From contig NZ_CAMPHV010000012.1 in assembly GCF_946886105.1 (NCBI RefSeq), positions 61,037-125,036 of the forward strand: a DNA stretch of 64,000 nucleotides, written 5' to 3'. The translations under genes were made by a program, and so were the position numbers. The notes below the pieces were generated by a model, which saw only the letters and a program-made list of their open reading frames with translations, made no database searches and was not told the origin of the DNA. Every line of letters starts with the position of its first letter. Position 1 is the stretch's first letter. The stretch is from an uncultured Pseudomonas sp. GTDB taxonomy: Bacteria > Pseudomonadota > Gammaproteobacteria > Pseudomonadales > Pseudomonadaceae. This document shows positions 19,507 through 29,841 of the stretch, one piece after another.

Positions 19507-20313
19507 TCAGGCAAGCCCGAAGGTTTTCCTCAGGCCCGCATCGACGGGGCCTGCCGGCATGAAGCGACGGAGTTTTCTCAACAGAGAGGCCTCGCCCTTG
19601 GGCGTATGGCGCATTTTCCAAGCCCCCAGTGCGGCATCGACAATGGTCATGGCGACCCCATCGGGCTGCGGTGCCTTCTGGACATTCTTTTGAATGGCCT
19701 GGGAAACCACACTGCGCTCGCTGTCGTAGGCCGGGATACTGGAGGCCGCCTGGGGCGCATTGATGTCCAGGTTGGTCCTGGTGAAGGAGGGCTCGACCAA
19801 CGCGACGCGAATGCCGAACTTGCGGACCTCGTGATCCAGGGTCTCGGACAACCCTTCGACGGCATGCTTGGAGGCCGAATAGAGCCCCATATACGGCGCC
19901 GGAAGGAAACCCAGCACCGAACTGACATTGACGATGCGCCCTGAGCCTTGCTCGCGCATATACGGCAGTACCGCCTGCGTGGTGCGCAGGATGCCCAGGA
20001 CGTTGGTGTCGAACAGCGATTGGGCTTCGGCAATCGAGGTTTCCTCGGTCGCGCCGAGCAGGGTCATGCCCGCACTGTTGACCAGCACGTCGATGCGCTT
20101 GGCCTGGGCGATGATGGTCTGGATGCCCTGGCGAACCGAAGCCTCCTCGCGAACATCCATCTCGATCAGTTCGACGCCGGGCAATGGGCTCGCTTTCGCG
20201 ATGCTGCGCACGCTGCCGAATACCCGGCAACCGCGCTTGGCAAAACGCTCCGCGGCGGCGCGCCCGATGCCCGATGAGACTCCGGTGACAACGACAACTG
20301 GCGAATTCGACAT
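19507..20313 (-). CDS. Short-chain dehydrogenase/reductase
   Basis: This 268-residue classical SDR has the cofactor motif TGVSSGIG (10-17), NSAG (79-82), catalytic Ser about 131 and Tyr145-x3-Lys149 (YSASK). It is a cytoplasmic NAD(P)-dependent oxidoreductase; the substrate is unknown. It starts 43 bases after the RND pump gene on the same strand, so it may be read with the efflux operon. Confidence 0.88.
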   Translation of the reverse strand: MSNSPVVVVTGVSSGIGRAAAERFAKRGCRVFGSVRSIAKASPLPGVELIEMDVREEASVRQGIQTIIAQAKRIDVLVNSAGMTLLGATEETSIAEAQSLFDTNVLGILRTTQAVLPYMREQGSGRIVNVSSVLGFLPAPYMGLYSASKHAVEGLSETLDHEVRKFGIRVALVEPSFTRTNLDINAPQAASSIPAYDSERSVVSQAIQKNVQKAPQPDGVAMTIVDAALGAWKMRHTPKGEASLLRKLRRFMPAGPVDAGLRKTFGLA

Positions 20314-20356
20314 AGCGATTTCTCTCTTTGGCTGAATTGGATAGGGCGCTGCCCGT

Positions 20357-23300
20357 TTATGCGGGCACCGCCTCTACGGCGTGGCTGAGGTTGGCGGGCC
20401 TGATCTTGAACCAGATGGCGTACATGGCCGGCAGGAACACCAGGGTCAGGATGGTGCCCGCGAAGGTGCCGCCGATCAGGGTGTAGGCGAGCGTGCCCCA
20501 GAACACCGAGTGAGTGAGCGGGATAAAGGCCAGGATCGCCGCCAGCGCGGTGAGGATCACCGGCCGGGCGCGCTGCACGGTGGCCTCGACCACCGCGCGG
20601 AACGGATCGAGGCCGGCCTGTTCGTTGTGGCGGATCTGCCCGATCAGGATCAGCGTGTTGCGCATCAGGATGCCCGACAGCGCAATCAGGCCGACCAGCG
20701 CGTTGATGCCGAACGGCTGCTGGAACAGGATCAGGGTCGGCACCACGCCGATCAGCCCCAGTGGGCTGGTCAGGAACACCATGACCATCGCGGAGATCGA
20801 GCGCACCTGAAGGATGATGATGAGCAGGGTGATGGCCAGCATGATCGGGAACAGCGGCAGCATGGCTCTGCTCGCCTTGCCCGACTCCTCGATGGAGCCG
20901 GCCTCGACGATGCGGTAACCGCTCGGCAGCTTGTCCATGATGGGCTGCAACTGCCGGGTGATGGCCGTCGACACGTCCGGCGGCTGCAAGCCATCGGCGA
21001 TATCGCCGCGCACGGTGATGGTCGGCATGCGGTCGCGCCGGCGCATGATCGGTTCTTCCATGCGCACATCGACCTCGCCGACCTGCGACAGCGGGATGCG
21101 TTGTCCGTTGGCGCCGGCCAGGGTGAAGTCGGCGATTCTCGCCGGATCGAGGCGGGTATCGCCGGCCGAACGGGCGACCACCTGCACGGTGCGAATATCC
21201 TCGCGCACGGCCGTGACGGGCACACCGCTGAGCAAAAATTGCAGTTGTTGCGCGACGGCGCTGGAGCTCAGGCCCACGGCCTGCAAGCGGTCCTGCTGCA
21301 AGCTGAAATGCAGCGCGGGCGTACGCGTGCCCCAGTCGCTATTGACCGTGCGCATCATCGGGCTGGCCGCCATGACCTGCTGCACCTCGGCGGCGATTTC
21401 GCGCAGCTTGTCCGGATCCGGCCCGGTGACCCGGTAGGCGACCGGGAAGGGCGAATAGGGGCCGAACACCAGCTGGGCGACGCGCACCCGCGCCTCTGAG
21501 GCCAAGCCATCGGCGATCGCCCGGCGCAGCCGGTGTTTCAATGCATCGCGCTCGTCCTGGTTGTCCGTGCGGATGACGATCTTGGCGAATGACGGATCTG
21601 GCAACTCCGGTGCCATCGAGAAGTAGAAACGTGGCGCGCCCTGGCCAATGTAGGCCGTGACGATCCGGGCTTCCTCCTGCTCGGCCAACCAGGCTTCCAC
21701 CTTCGCCGCGGCGGCGCTGGTTTGGACGATCGAGGTGCCATAGGGCATCTGCACCTCGACCAGCACTTCGGGGCGGTCGGAAATCGGGAAGAACTGTTTC
21801 TTGACCAGCCCCATGCCGAGTATGGCCGCGACGAACAGACCGACCACCGTGCCGGCGACCAGCCATTTGCGCGCGATGACGCGCCCCAGCAGCTGACGGA
21901 AACGGTTGTAGCGCGGTGTGTCGTAGAGCGCGTTGTGGCCGCCTGCGCCCTTGTTGCTCTCGGACTTTTTGATGGCGGGCAGCAGCTTGACGCCCAGGTA
22001 GGGGGTGAACACCACCGCGACCACCCAGGAAGCGATCAGCGCGGTGCCGACGATCCAGAACATATTGCCGGTGTATTCGCCAGCGGTGGAGCGGGCGAAG
22101 CCGTTGGGCATGAAGCCGACCGCGGTGACCAGCGTGCCCGAAAGCATAGGCGCCGCGGTGTGGCTCCAGGCATAGGCCGAGGCTTTGACGCGGCTGTAAC
22201 CTTCCTCCATTTTCACCACCATCATTTCAATGGCGATGATGGCGTCGTCCACCAGCAGGCCCAGTGCCAGAATCAGCGAACCCAGGGTGATGCGGTCGAA
22301 GTTCTTGCCGGTCGCGGCCATCAGCATAAAGACCATCGCCAGCGTCAGCGGTACGGCCGCGGCGACCACGATGCCCACACGCCAGCCCATGCTGACGAAG
22401 CTCACCAGCATCACCACCAGCAACGCGACGAAGAATTTGACCATGAACTCATCGACCGCCGCGCTGATGTTGACGGCCTGGTCGGTGACTTTGCTCAGGC
22501 TCATGCCCAGCGGCAGCTCGGCATTGATCGCATGCACCTCGCTGTCCAGCGCCTTGCCCAGGTCGAGCCCGTTCCAGCCTTCGCGCATGACGATGCCCAG
22601 CAGCAGGGCCGGTTCGCCGCCGTTGCGGATCATCAACGTCGCCGGGTCTTCATAGCCACGCTTTACCGTGGCGATGTCCGACAGCGTGAGCGTGCGCCCC
22701 TGGGCCATGACTGGCGTGTCGCGGATTTTCTGCAATTCATCGAAAGCGCCGTCCAGGCGCACGAATACCTGCGGCCCCCGGGTTTCCACCGCGCCGGCCG
22801 GGGTCAGGGCATTCTGGCTGTTGAGCGCGGCGAACACCTGTTGCGGACCGATACCCAGGGTCGCCAGGCGCTCATGGGAGAACTCGACATAGATTCGCTC
22901 GGGCTGCTCGCCGACGATATTGACCTTCTTCACGCCCGGCACATGCAGCAGCCGCTGGCGCAGCGTCTCCGCGTCGCGTGCCAGCAAACGCTGCGGTTCG
23001 CCCTTGGCCTTGAGCGCGAACAGGGCAAAGGTGACATCCGCGTATTCGTCGTTGACCATCGGCCCGATCACCCCGGCCGGCAGGCCGATCGCCTCGTCGC
23101 CGACTTTTTTGCGGGCCTGGTAGAACTGCTCCTGCACTTGCGCCGGCGGGGTGCTGTCGAGCAGGGTCAAGGTGGTGAACGCCAGGCCAGGTCTGGTGTA
23201 GGTCTCGCTGCGGTCGTACCAGCGCAGCTCCTGCAGACGCTTTTCGATCTTCTCGGCGACCTGGTCCTGCATTTCCTGGGCGGTGGCGCCGGGCCAGGCG

Positions 23301-23461
23301 GTCACGATGGTCATCACCTTGACCGTGAAGGCGGGGTCTTCCGCCCGGCCCAGCTTGAAGAACGCAACGACCCCGGCCAGGGAGATCAGGCAGACCAGAA
23401 ACAGGGTGATGGCGCGCTCGCGTACGGCGAGCGCCGACAGATTGAAACGGCCTTCGCTCAT
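20357..23461 (-). CDS. RND efflux pump, inner-membrane transporter
   Basis: This 1034-residue protein has the RND plan: one N-terminal helix, a large periplasmic loop, helices 2-6, a central amphipathic stretch, a second large loop and helices 8-12. Membrane motifs include [19 protein letters not shown], with the acidic residues of proton relay, and [19 protein letters not shown]. It would form a tripartite drug or solute exporter with the adaptor at 23458 (four-base overlap) and the outer-membrane channel at 25389. Sequence looks nearer TriC/VexF-like pumps than AcrB; the substrate is not predictable. Confidence 0.92.
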   Translation of the reverse strand: MSEGRFNLSALAVRERAITLFLVCLISLAGVVAFFKLGRAEDPAFTVKVMTIVTAWPGATAQEMQDQVAEKIEKRLQELRWYDRSETYTRPGLAFTTLTLLDSTPPAQVQEQFYQARKKVGDEAIGLPAGVIGPMVNDEYADVTFALFALKAKGEPQRLLARDAETLRQRLLHVPGVKKVNIVGEQPERIYVEFSHERLATLGIGPQQVFAALNSQNALTPAGAVETRGPQVFVRLDGAFDELQKIRDTPVMAQGRTLTLSDIATVKRGYEDPATLMIRNGGEPALLLGIVMREGWNGLDLGKALDSEVHAINAELPLGMSLSKVTDQAVNISAAVDEFMVKFFVALLVVMLVSFVSMGWRVGIVVAAAVPLTLAMVFMLMAATGKNFDRITLGSLILALGLLVDDAIIAIEMMVVKMEEGYSRVKASAYAWSHTAAPMLSGTLVTAVGFMPNGFARSTAGEYTGNMFWIVGTALIASWVVAVVFTPYLGVKLLPAIKKSESNKGAGGHNALYDTPRYNRFRQLLGRVIARKWLVAGTVVGLFVAAILGMGLVKKQFFPISDRPEVLVEVQMPYGTSIVQTSAAAAKVEAWLAEQEEARIVTAYIGQGAPRFYFSMAPELPDPSFAKIVIRTDNQDERDALKHRLRRAIADGLASEARVRVAQLVFGPYSPFPVAYRVTGPDPDKLREIAAEVQQVMAASPMMRTVNSDWGTRTPALHFSLQQDRLQAVGLSSSAVAQQLQFLLSGVPVTAVREDIRTVQVVARSAGDTRLDPARIADFTLAGANGQRIPLSQVGEVDVRMEEPIMRRRDRMPTITVRGDIADGLQPPDVSTAITRQLQPIMDKLPSGYRIVEAGSIEESGKASRAMLPLFPIMLAITLLIIILQVRSISAMVMVFLTSPLGLIGVVPTLILFQQPFGINALVGLIALSGILMRNTLILIGQIRHNEQAGLDPFRAVVEATVQRARPVILTALAAILAFIPLTHSVFWGTLAYTLIGGTFAGTILTLVFLPAMYAIWFKIRPANLSHAVEAVPA

Positions 23462-24573
23462 GGGCGGACTCCCTCGGCCGCCGCAACTGCGGCCTGATCG
23501 GCCAACCGCACCTGCTGACCTTCGCGTAGCAAGTGCGCGCCGAGCGCGACTATCCGCGTGCCGCGTTCGAATTGAGCGGCGATACGCGCGCTATCGTCGC
23601 CCAGGCGCCGGACCGTCACCGCGCGCCACGTCACCGTTGCCGACTCGCCGTCGACCACCCACACGCCAGGGCCTTTGCCCGCGTCGAACAGGGCGCCGAT
23701 CGGCACTTGCAGGTCGCCTTGCGTGAGGGCGCTGCCATCCGGGATTTGCAGGGTGACAGTGGTGCCCAAGGGCGCGTTGGCCAGCTCGCCTTGCAAGACA
23801 TAGCGCGCTTCGAAAGTGCGGGTCAGCCGGTTCGCCACATCCGAAAGCTGGCGCAGCCGGCTCGGAACGCTTACCTCCTCTTTGCCGAAGAGCGTGGCCT
23901 GGGCGGCGGAACCGACCGCGGGACGCAGGGTTTCCGGCAACTGAATGATGGCTTCGCGGGGCCCGGCATGCGCCACGCGCACCACCACCTGACCGGCGCT
24001 GACGACCTGGCCGGGCTCGACCAGGGTTTCCATGACGATGCCATCGGCATCGGCCAGCAAGTCGGCATAACGGGTCGCGTTGCGGGCGACTTCGGCCTGG
24101 GCCTCGGCCGCATTGAGTTGAGCTTTGGCGGCATCCGCCGCCGCCTTGACCTGATCGTAGGCCGAGGCCGAGATCGCGCCGGTGCCGCGCAGGTCGCGGT
24201 AGCGGGCCTCATCCTCCGCCGTCTGTTGCGCCCGCGCTCGCGCAGCGGCGACCGTCTGCCGTTGCGCATGGGCGGCGAGTTGCAGGTCGGCGGGGTCGAT
24301 CCGCATCAGCGGCTGGCCGCGTTTGACGCTTTGTCCCGTATCCACCAGGCGCTCCAGCACCTTGCCGGAAACGCGAAAGCCCAGGTCGCTCTGGACCCGT
24401 GCGGCTACGGTGCCGGTGAAGGAGCGCGACGCGGCGCTCGCATCCTGGACGATAACGGCACGTACCAAGGGCGCTTCGGTGCGCGGGTCGGCTGGGGTTT
24501 TTTCGCCGCAGGCGACCAAGGCAAACGGCAATGCACAGATGAGGGTGGGTAAAACGAGGCGGCGCCGACGCAT
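23458..24573 (-). CDS. RND efflux periplasmic adaptor lipoprotein
   Basis: This 371-residue membrane-fusion protein has a lipoprotein signal with lipobox LVAC (about 18-21). It has lipoyl-like halves (LGFRVSGKVLERLVDTGQSVKRGQPLMRID and ADGIVMETLVEPGQVVSAGQVVVRV) around a coiled hairpin rich in Ala/Gln/Arg (about 105-165). It bridges the pump and the outer-membrane channel. A TetR operator lies 45 bases upstream. Confidence 0.9.
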   Translation of the reverse strand: MRRRRLVLPTLICALPFALVACGEKTPADPRTEAPLVRAVIVQDASAASRSFTGTVAARVQSDLGFRVSGKVLERLVDTGQSVKRGQPLMRIDPADLQLAAHAQRQTVAAARARAQQTAEDEARYRDLRGTGAISASAYDQVKAAADAAKAQLNAAEAQAEVARNATRYADLLADADGIVMETLVEPGQVVSAGQVVVRVAHAGPREAIIQLPETLRPAVGSAAQATLFGKEEVSVPSRLRQLSDVANRLTRTFEARYVLQGELANAPLGTTVTLQIPDGSALTQGDLQVPIGALFDAGKGPGVWVVDGESATVTWRAVTVRRLGDDSARIAAQFERGTRIVALGAHLLREGQQVRLADQAAVAAAEGVRP

Positions 24574-24617
24574 AGGAGTCCCATTGATGAATGGATTGGG
24601 ACTCTCACTTTGTATCT

Positions 24618-24643
24618 AGTGACTAATTTAGTCAATAGTCACT
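24618..24643. promoter_or_regulatory. TetR-type operator before the adaptor-pump operon
   Basis: A perfect inverted repeat AGTGACTA-N10-TAGTCACT lies between the TetR gene and the adaptor start. It shares the pattern AGTGACYA-N10-TRGTCACT with the site at 25327, so both are probably bound by the TetR protein encoded between them. Confidence 0.85.
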
Positions 24644-24658
24644 ATTCGGTTCACTGCA

Positions 24659-25276
24659 TCAGGGCGACAGGCTGCGCAGCGCCAGAGCGGAAAGCAGGGT
24701 CGGCGCCTCGTCGGTATGACCGAAGCTATGCTGCAGGAGCAGCGGGTTGAGGTAGGGGCGCATGATCAGATAGATCGCCATCACCACTTCGTCGAGCGGC
24801 GTCTTGCGCTCGAAGTCGCCGCTTTGTCGGCCTTCCTGCAGGATGTCCTGCAGCAATTTGCGGATGCGCTCTTCGTATTCGCGCGCCGCCTGCCAGCCCT
24901 CGGTTGCCGCCGAAGAGGCGATCTCATAGAGCTTGCGGTCCTGGAAAAACAGGCGAAGGCTCGCCTCGACGATCGCCTTGAACATCCGCCGCAGCTTCTC
25001 CGGCGGCTGATCGGCCGTGTCGACCGCGGCTCTGACTTCGGCTTCGATCTGGCTCAGGCAGCCTGCACAGATCATCTCGCCAATCGCCTGCTTGGATTCG
25101 AAGAACTTGTAGATGTAGGCCTTGGAGAAGCCGATGGCTTTGGCGAGATCGGAGACGGTGGTCTTCGTGTAGCCATAGCGGCTGAAGTGTTCGGTGGCCG
25201 CGGCAACGATCTGATCGCGCACATCGTGATCCGCGGGGCCGCGTGTTGAAGCTGGGTGGGGGGGTATCTGGCTCAT
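24659..25276 (-). CDS. TetR-family repressor of the RND efflux system
   Basis: This 205-residue protein has an N-terminal TetR helix-turn-helix (about 18-64, with FSRYGYTKTTVSDLAKAIGFSKAYIYKFFESKQAI) and a helical ligand-binding part. The start MSQIPPHP at 25276 is preferred; the longer frame runs through the operator. It is divergent from the channel gene and upstream of the adaptor, with matching operators on both sides, so it should control all three and itself. Confidence 0.9.
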   Translation of the reverse strand: MSQIPPHPASTRGPADHDVRDQIVAAATEHFSRYGYTKTTVSDLAKAIGFSKAYIYKFFESKQAIGEMICAGCLSQIEAEVRAAVDTADQPPEKLRRMFKAIVEASLRLFFQDRKLYEIASSAATEGWQAAREYEERIRKLLQDILQEGRQSGDFERKTPLDEVVMAIYLIMRPYLNPLLLQHSFGHTDEAPTLLSALALRSLSP

Positions 25277-25326
25277 GGCCCATAGCCTACAGCTCGTCTT
25301 GGCAATGGACAACGTAATGGACAGCA

Positions 25327-25352
25327 AGTGACCAATATGTATTATGGTCACT
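25327..25352. promoter_or_regulatory. TetR-type operator in the tetR/channel intergenic region
   Basis: AGTGACCA-N10-TGGTCACT is a perfect eight-base inverted repeat, placed 37 bases before the channel start and 51 before the tetR start. It can control both divergent genes and rules out the upstream in-frame ATG at 25344 as a start. Confidence 0.85.
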
Positions 25353-25388
25353 AAAGCCAGCTCCCATCTCCTGCTGCGGAAGAAGCCC

Positions 25389-26849
25389 ATGCTGCCCAAA
25401 CGCCCCATCGCCCTGCTTATCCTTGCCAGCCTCTCGGCGGGCTGCGCCGTCGGTCCCGACTACACCCAGCCCGATACGCCCCTGCCGGAACAGTACCTGG
25501 GGCAGGCGGCAGTTGACCGACGGCATGCTGCCGCCAGCGCCGACCTCGTCGCCTGGTGGGCGGGATTCGAGGACCCGCAACTGACTCGATTCGTGACCCT
25601 TGCCCTGCAGCAGAACCTCGATCTGGCGCAGGCGTCGGCTCGCGTCGCGCAAGCGCGTGCGGGGCTCGGAGCGGCGAACGCCGCTTTGTTGCCCGCCGGC
25701 AATCTCAGCGCGCAGGCCGCCCGTGGCCAGCAGTCGGTGGAAACGCCGCTGGGGCAGGTGCTGGACTCGACACCGGCTTTCGACCGCTACGGCAATGCCT
25801 TCGAGGCCAATCTCGGCGCGAGCTGGGAGCTGGACGTGTTCGGCGGCCTGCGGCGTGGGCGCGAAGCGGCGCTTGCCGAGTATCGGGCCTCGGAGGCGGG
25901 TGCGGCCGCGACACGACTGGCGGTGGCGGCGCAGACCGCCGATACCTATATCGGCATCCGTGGTTTACAAACCCGCCTTGAGGTCGCCCGCGGGCAGGTG
26001 CGCACGCAGCAGGAACTGCTCGCCACCATCCAACTGCTGTATAGCAAGGGGCTGGCGGCCGAGCTGCAGGTGCGCCAGGTCGAAGGCGCGCTCGCCCAGG
26101 TTCTGGCATCCATACCCGTGCTGGAAATGAGCCTGGACACGGCGATGAACGCATTGGACGTAATGCTCGGCTCGCCGCCCGGCACGCACCGCGCCGAACT
26201 GGCCGATACCGGCGCCATCCCGGCCGCCCCGCAGATCGGGGCGACGGGATCGCCGGGCGAATTGCTCAGGCGCCGTCCCGATCTGATCGCGGCCGAGCGT
26301 CAACTGGCCGCGGCGAACGCGCGTATCGGCGTGGCCATCGCCGAGTACTACCCCAAGCTCTCCCTGAGCGGGCTGATAGGCAGTGCGACATCGGGGTCCA
26401 GTGGCAATCTGTTCAGCAACGCTGCCAGTCAGGCCGCTGGTGTGCTGGGCCTACGCTGGCGTTTGTTCGATTTCGGCCGCATCGACGCGCAGATCGAGCT
26501 GGCCGAAGGGCGGGAGGCCGAGCTGCTGGCGGCCTATCGCCTGGCCGTGCTGCGGGCTACCGAGGATGTGGAAAACGCCTTTTCCGCCCTGGTCAAACGC
26601 GAGCAGCAGGCGGGCGCGCTCGCACAGGGCGTGGACTCCCTCGGCCGTGCGCGGGAGGCCTCCTTTGCGGCTTACCAGAAAGGCATCGTCAGCCTGATCG
26701 AGGTGCTGCAAGCCGACGAGAATCTGCTGCGTGCCGCCGACGCGCGGGCCCAGGCACAAACCGAATCGGCACGCGCCGCGGTCGCGGCCTTCAAGGCACT
26801 CGGCGGCGGTTGGCAACCCCACGAGCCCGCGGCGGTAGCGGCCAGATAG
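25389..26849 (+). CDS. Outer-membrane efflux channel lipoprotein (NodT/OprM family)
   Basis: This 486-residue outer-membrane factor has a lipoprotein signal (LILASLSAGC). The family start follows (AVGPDYTQPDTPLPEQY, DLVAWWAGFEDPQLTRFVTLALQQNLDLAQASARVAQA), then two repeated coiled and beta halves (LLRRRPDLIAAERQLAAANARIGVAIAEYYPKLSLSG). It should complete the tripartite pump with the products of the minus-strand operon. The ATG at 25389 has GGAAGAAG upstream. Confidence 0.92.
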   Translation: MLPKRPIALLILASLSAGCAVGPDYTQPDTPLPEQYLGQAAVDRRHAAASADLVAWWAGFEDPQLTRFVTLALQQNLDLAQASARVAQARAGLGAANAALLPAGNLSAQAARGQQSVETPLGQVLDSTPAFDRYGNAFEANLGASWELDVFGGLRRGREAALAEYRASEAGAAATRLAVAAQTADTYIGIRGLQTRLEVARGQVRTQQELLATIQLLYSKGLAAELQVRQVEGALAQVLASIPVLEMSLDTAMNALDVMLGSPPGTHRAELADTGAIPAAPQIGATGSPGELLRRRPDLIAAERQLAAANARIGVAIAEYYPKLSLSGLIGSATSGSSGNLFSNAASQAAGVLGLRWRLFDFGRIDAQIELAEGREAELLAAYRLAVLRATEDVENAFSALVKREQQAGALAQGVDSLGRAREASFAAYQKGIVSLIEVLQADENLLRAADARAQAQTESARAAVAAFKALGGGWQPHEPAAVAAR

Positions 26850-26980
26850 CGGGATTTTATGCACAGGCCGGCGATTGTTTTGGCTATGTCCCAGCTACGT
26901 GTTGCATGCAGCGAGGCCCAGCAGGAGGCGCGCCCCGAGGTCGTAATGCTATTCACTTACGCCAAGTGAGCAGCGTTTTT

Positions 26981-27050
26981 TGTAGCCCGGATGAAATCCG
27001 GGGGCAGTCCGGCGTCTGAAAAACCGCTCCCGGATTGCATCCAGGCTACG
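26981..27050. repeat. REP-like palindrome (TGTAGCCCGGAT...ATCCAGGCTACG)
   Basis: The inverted ends enclose GAAATCCGGG and CCCGGATTGC, a fold-back common between Pseudomonas genes. A related unit is at 55461. The preceding CACTT-N5-AAGTG hairpin with a T run (26956-26982) may end transcription of the channel gene. Confidence 0.7.
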
Positions 27051-27106
27051 CGACTGAGTTGCGCTGCTGCCGGCCCCTGGCGGACTTTTCCCCAAGGCGG
27101 ACACGC

Positions 27107-27600
27107 CTCTGTTGAAGTTGCCCACAAAGACTGTGGAGCGAGTTGTGGATAAGGTGGGTGTAGCCGGCTGCGCGCTTAGTTAGCCGGCTTTCAGCGGCTG
27201 TTGCTGGTTTTTTGATCAATCCTGTTTTTGTCGTAAAAACAGCAGCTTAGTTGAGTTATGCAGCGGCGCTGAAGTTGTCCACGACTACTGTGGGCATCGT
27301 TGTGGATAACTGTGGTATGCCTTGTTCGAGCCCTCGCCGGGCGCCGCTTTGCGCCGGTTGATCAGTATTTGACCAGCTCACCAGGCGCCGGTCCGGAGGC
27401 ACTTCCGTATCCGGTAAGTCAAGAAATAATCACGCTATTTCAAGGTGTTGGCGTAGGCGGACGAGGCCAGCTGAACGACTTATCCCGAATAGCTGTGGAG
27501 CGATCTGTGGATAAGCTGCGTATGTCTGCTGCCAGGCCCCTGGGGACTAAGCCTGGCTGTCGCTGCTGGTTTTTTGCTCAATTCCAGCAGGCTTCAGCTT
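27107..27600 (+). repeat. Cluster of degenerate direct repeats with TGTGGATAA boxes
   Basis: Three units, about 27107-27225, 27270-27330 and 27415-27600, repeat the order GTGGAGCG...TGTGGATAA...CTGGTTTTTTG(C/A)TCAAT. DnaA-box-like TGTGGATAA occurs at 27144, 27301 and 27506. The third unit is the partner of 18495-18670. With the REP-like unit at 26981 this describes the gene-free stretch 26850-27633. Confidence 0.78.
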
Positions 27601-27633
27601 GGTCTGTGCATAACCGACCAACAGGCATGCCGC

Positions 27634-28491
27634 TCAGGGCTGTTGGTCCGCGATGCGCCGCACAAAGGCGGTGATATGGGGCTGGAAGTCTGGCAGTTGC
27701 TTGGCCGGCAACCAGCGTTCGTAGATAGCCAGCATGGCTTGGGGTCGTTGTGCCTGCTGGTACACCTGCTGGCGGAAGCGTTCGGTCAATTGTCGGCCCC
27801 AGGGCGTTTTCGCACAGTAGACCCCGATGGCGGCAACCGGGCCGGTTTCCTCGATCGCCAGCGCGCTCAACGGGCTAGGGCCGGCGGCATGCAGCAGGCT
27901 AGGCAAGGGGTATTCCAGGGTGTAGTCGGCGCGTCCGTAGGCCACCATCACACTGAGGTTGGCGCCCAGGTTGGGCGCGTGGACCAGTTGCAGGTTGCTC
28001 GGCGGTCGGTCGTGCAGCAGCGCTTGCAGGGCGGGGCCATACAACCGGCCTTTGGTCACCACGCCGCGTAGTTGCGGATCGCTAATGGTCCGGCGCAGGG
28101 ACAGCGGCGCCTTGGGGCGCAGTCTGTCGGCCAGGTCGCTACGCACGATCAGGTGGACCGGTGGCAACACCATCATCTCGGCGAAATAGCCGATGCGGTC
28201 GCGTTCTGCGGTGGCCAGGGCGGCGCCGAAGCAGACCGGCTTGCCTTCTTCTATGTCCTTGAAGGCGCGGGGCACATTGCCCAGCAGGAAGCCATGGCGG
28301 TATTGCGGCAACTGTTCGGTGATCAGGTGCAGGGTTTCGTAGATCAGGCCATCGACCGGTTGTTGATCCTTGAAGTTGCTGAAACCGGCCCAGTCCGGCA
28401 GCACCCAGACGACCTGGTGCTCGCTGGCCATGCTGCCGCTGCAGCAGGCCAGCAATATCGGTACGGCCAGAAATTTCAGCGGAATCGACAT
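27634..28491 (-). CDS. TIGR02285-like periplasmic substrate-binding-like protein
   Basis: This 285-residue protein has a signal peptide ending near GSMASEH (about 22). The rest has the look of extracellular solute-binding proteins family 3 lacking transporter partners: VWVLPDWAGFSNF, PRAFKDIEEGKPVCFGAALATAERDRIGYF, and GRADYTLEYP, which marks the second lobe. The role is unknown. Its C-terminal codons and downstream sequence are partly duplicated near 18.5-18.8 kb. Confidence 0.7.
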   Translation of the reverse strand: MSIPLKFLAVPILLACCSGSMASEHQVVWVLPDWAGFSNFKDQQPVDGLIYETLHLITEQLPQYRHGFLLGNVPRAFKDIEEGKPVCFGAALATAERDRIGYFAEMMVLPPVHLIVRSDLADRLRPKAPLSLRRTISDPQLRGVVTKGRLYGPALQALLHDRPPSNLQLVHAPNLGANLSVMVAYGRADYTLEYPLPSLLHAAGPSPLSALAIEETGPVAAIGVYCAKTPWGRQLTERFRQQVYQQAQRPQAMLAIYERWLPAKQLPDFQPHITAFVRRIADQQP

Positions 28492-28612
28492 GCGCTATCA
28501 CCGGGCGCGGAGCAGGCCTGCCCTATTGCAGGCCTCACCTATGAGCATAGTCGTTGGCGGCCCGTCCGATAGGTCGGCCTGCAAAGCGGCCAGACCGCTG
28601 GCGGCGGGAGTA

Positions 28613-29185
28613 TCAGGTGGCCAGCAGGCAAGCCCCGGTAAGCGCCGTGGCTACGCCGGCGAGGCGGATCAGCGGCGCGGCGGCTTGCGGCAGCAGGCGC
28701 ACCAGGGCATAGCCCGCGGTATGCAACGCGGCGGTGGCGCTAACAAAGCCCAGGGCATAACCCCAAGGGCTGGCCAGTGTCGGCAGCTCAAGGCCGTGGG
28801 CCACACCGTGGCTCAAGGCGAAGGCTGCGGTGAGGCTCAGGGCAAGCGCCATGGGCAGGCGCACGGCGACCGCCACCAACAACCCGAACGCCAATACCGA
28901 GGCGGCGATGCCGGTTTCCAGCAGGGGCAACTGCACGCCGGCAAATCCCAGCAAACCGCCGAGCAGCATGCTGACGACGAAGACCCCGGGCAGCGCCCAG
29001 CGCGCCGCGCCGCTCTGTTGCGCGGCCCAGAGGCCGACGGCGAACATCGCCAACAGGTGGTCGAGGCCCAGCATTGGATGGGCGAGACCGGCCAGCAGGC
29101 CGCTGGATTCGTGGCCGGGATGGGCGAAGGCCAGGCCAGGCGCGAGCAGCAGGGCGAGGGCGGGCAGGTGTCTATGCAGTTTCAT
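28613..29185 (-). CDS. ureJ: HupE/UreJ family membrane protein (nickel-related)
   Basis: This 190-residue protein has a signal peptide ending in AFA, then HPGHESSGLLAGLAHPMLGLDHLLAM, the HupE/UreJ signature rich in His and Asp, and about six membrane helices. The family is thought to bring nickel to urease or hydrogenase. It follows ureG by 24 bases and ends the ureEFGJ operon. Confidence 0.88.
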   Translation of the reverse strand: MKLHRHLPALALLLAPGLAFAHPGHESSGLLAGLAHPMLGLDHLLAMFAVGLWAAQQSGAARWALPGVFVVSMLLGGLLGFAGVQLPLLETGIAASVLAFGLLVAVAVRLPMALALSLTAAFALSHGVAHGLELPTLASPWGYALGFVSATAALHTAGYALVRLLPQAAAPLIRLAGVATALTGACLLAT

Positions 29186-29209
29186 GGCGGCGCTCCTTGG
29201 GTGGCTGGT

Positions 29210-29824
29210 TCAGGCGGCGGTCAGCATGCCGTGGCGTTCGATAAAGGCGATGATCTGCTCCAGGCCCTGGCCGATCTTCTGGTTGCTGAAGACGAACGGC
29301 TTGTCGCCGCGCATTTTCAGGGTGTCGCGCTCCATCACCTCCAGGGAGGCGCCGACCAGCGGCGCCAGGTCGACCTTGTTGATCACCAGCAGGTCGGATT
29401 TGCAGATGCCCGGCCCGCCCTTGCGCGGCAGCTTGTCGCCGGCCGATACGTCGATCACGTAGATGGTCAGGTCCGACAGTTCGGGGCTGAAGGTGGCGGA
29501 AAGGTTGTCGCCGCCGGATTCGACGATGATCAGGTCGAGGCCGGGAAAGCGCCGGTTGAGCTGGTCGACCGCCTCCAGGTTGATCGAGGCGTCTTCGCGG
29601 ATCGCCGTGTGTGGGCAGCCGCCGGTTTCCACGCCGATGATCCGCTCCGGCGCCAGGGCTTCGTTGCGTACCAGAAACTGCGCGTCTTCCTGGGTGTAGA
29701 TGTCGTTGGTCACCACCGCCAGGTTGTAGCGCTCGCGCAGGGCCAGGCACAGGGCCAGGGTCAGGGCGGTCTTGCCGGAGCCCACCGGGCCACCGATACC
29801 GACGCGCAGAGGTTGGCTGTTCAT
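29210..29824 (-). CDS. ureG: Urease accessory GTPase UreG
   Basis: UreG is the SIMIBI-class GTPase that delivers nickel to apo-urease. The 204-residue protein has P-loop GGPVGSGK (11-18), the nickel-binding CPH motif ([11 protein letters not shown]), ESGGDNLS and the guanine motif NKVD. The upstream open frame is an artefact; the ATG at 29824 fits the family. It lies 17 bases after ureF. Confidence 0.95.
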   Translation of the reverse strand: MNSQPLRVGIGGPVGSGKTALTLALCLALRERYNLAVVTNDIYTQEDAQFLVRNEALAPERIIGVETGGCPHTAIREDASINLEAVDQLNRRFPGLDLIIVESGGDNLSATFSPELSDLTIYVIDVSAGDKLPRKGGPGICKSDLLVINKVDLAPLVGASLEVMERDTLKMRGDKPFVFSNQKIGQGLEQIIAFIERHGMLTAA

Positions 29825-29841
29825 CGTTGAGTCTTCCTTTA

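Noticed and set aside
21722..23497. Plus-strand 591-codon frame opposite the RND pump
   Set aside because: Composition typical of antisense reading of GC-rich sequence, with no domain.
18585..27514. TGTGGATAA clusters as a replication origin
   Set aside because: No dnaA, dnaN, rpmH or A/T-rich unwinding region nearby; boxes are widely spaced in dispersed repeats.
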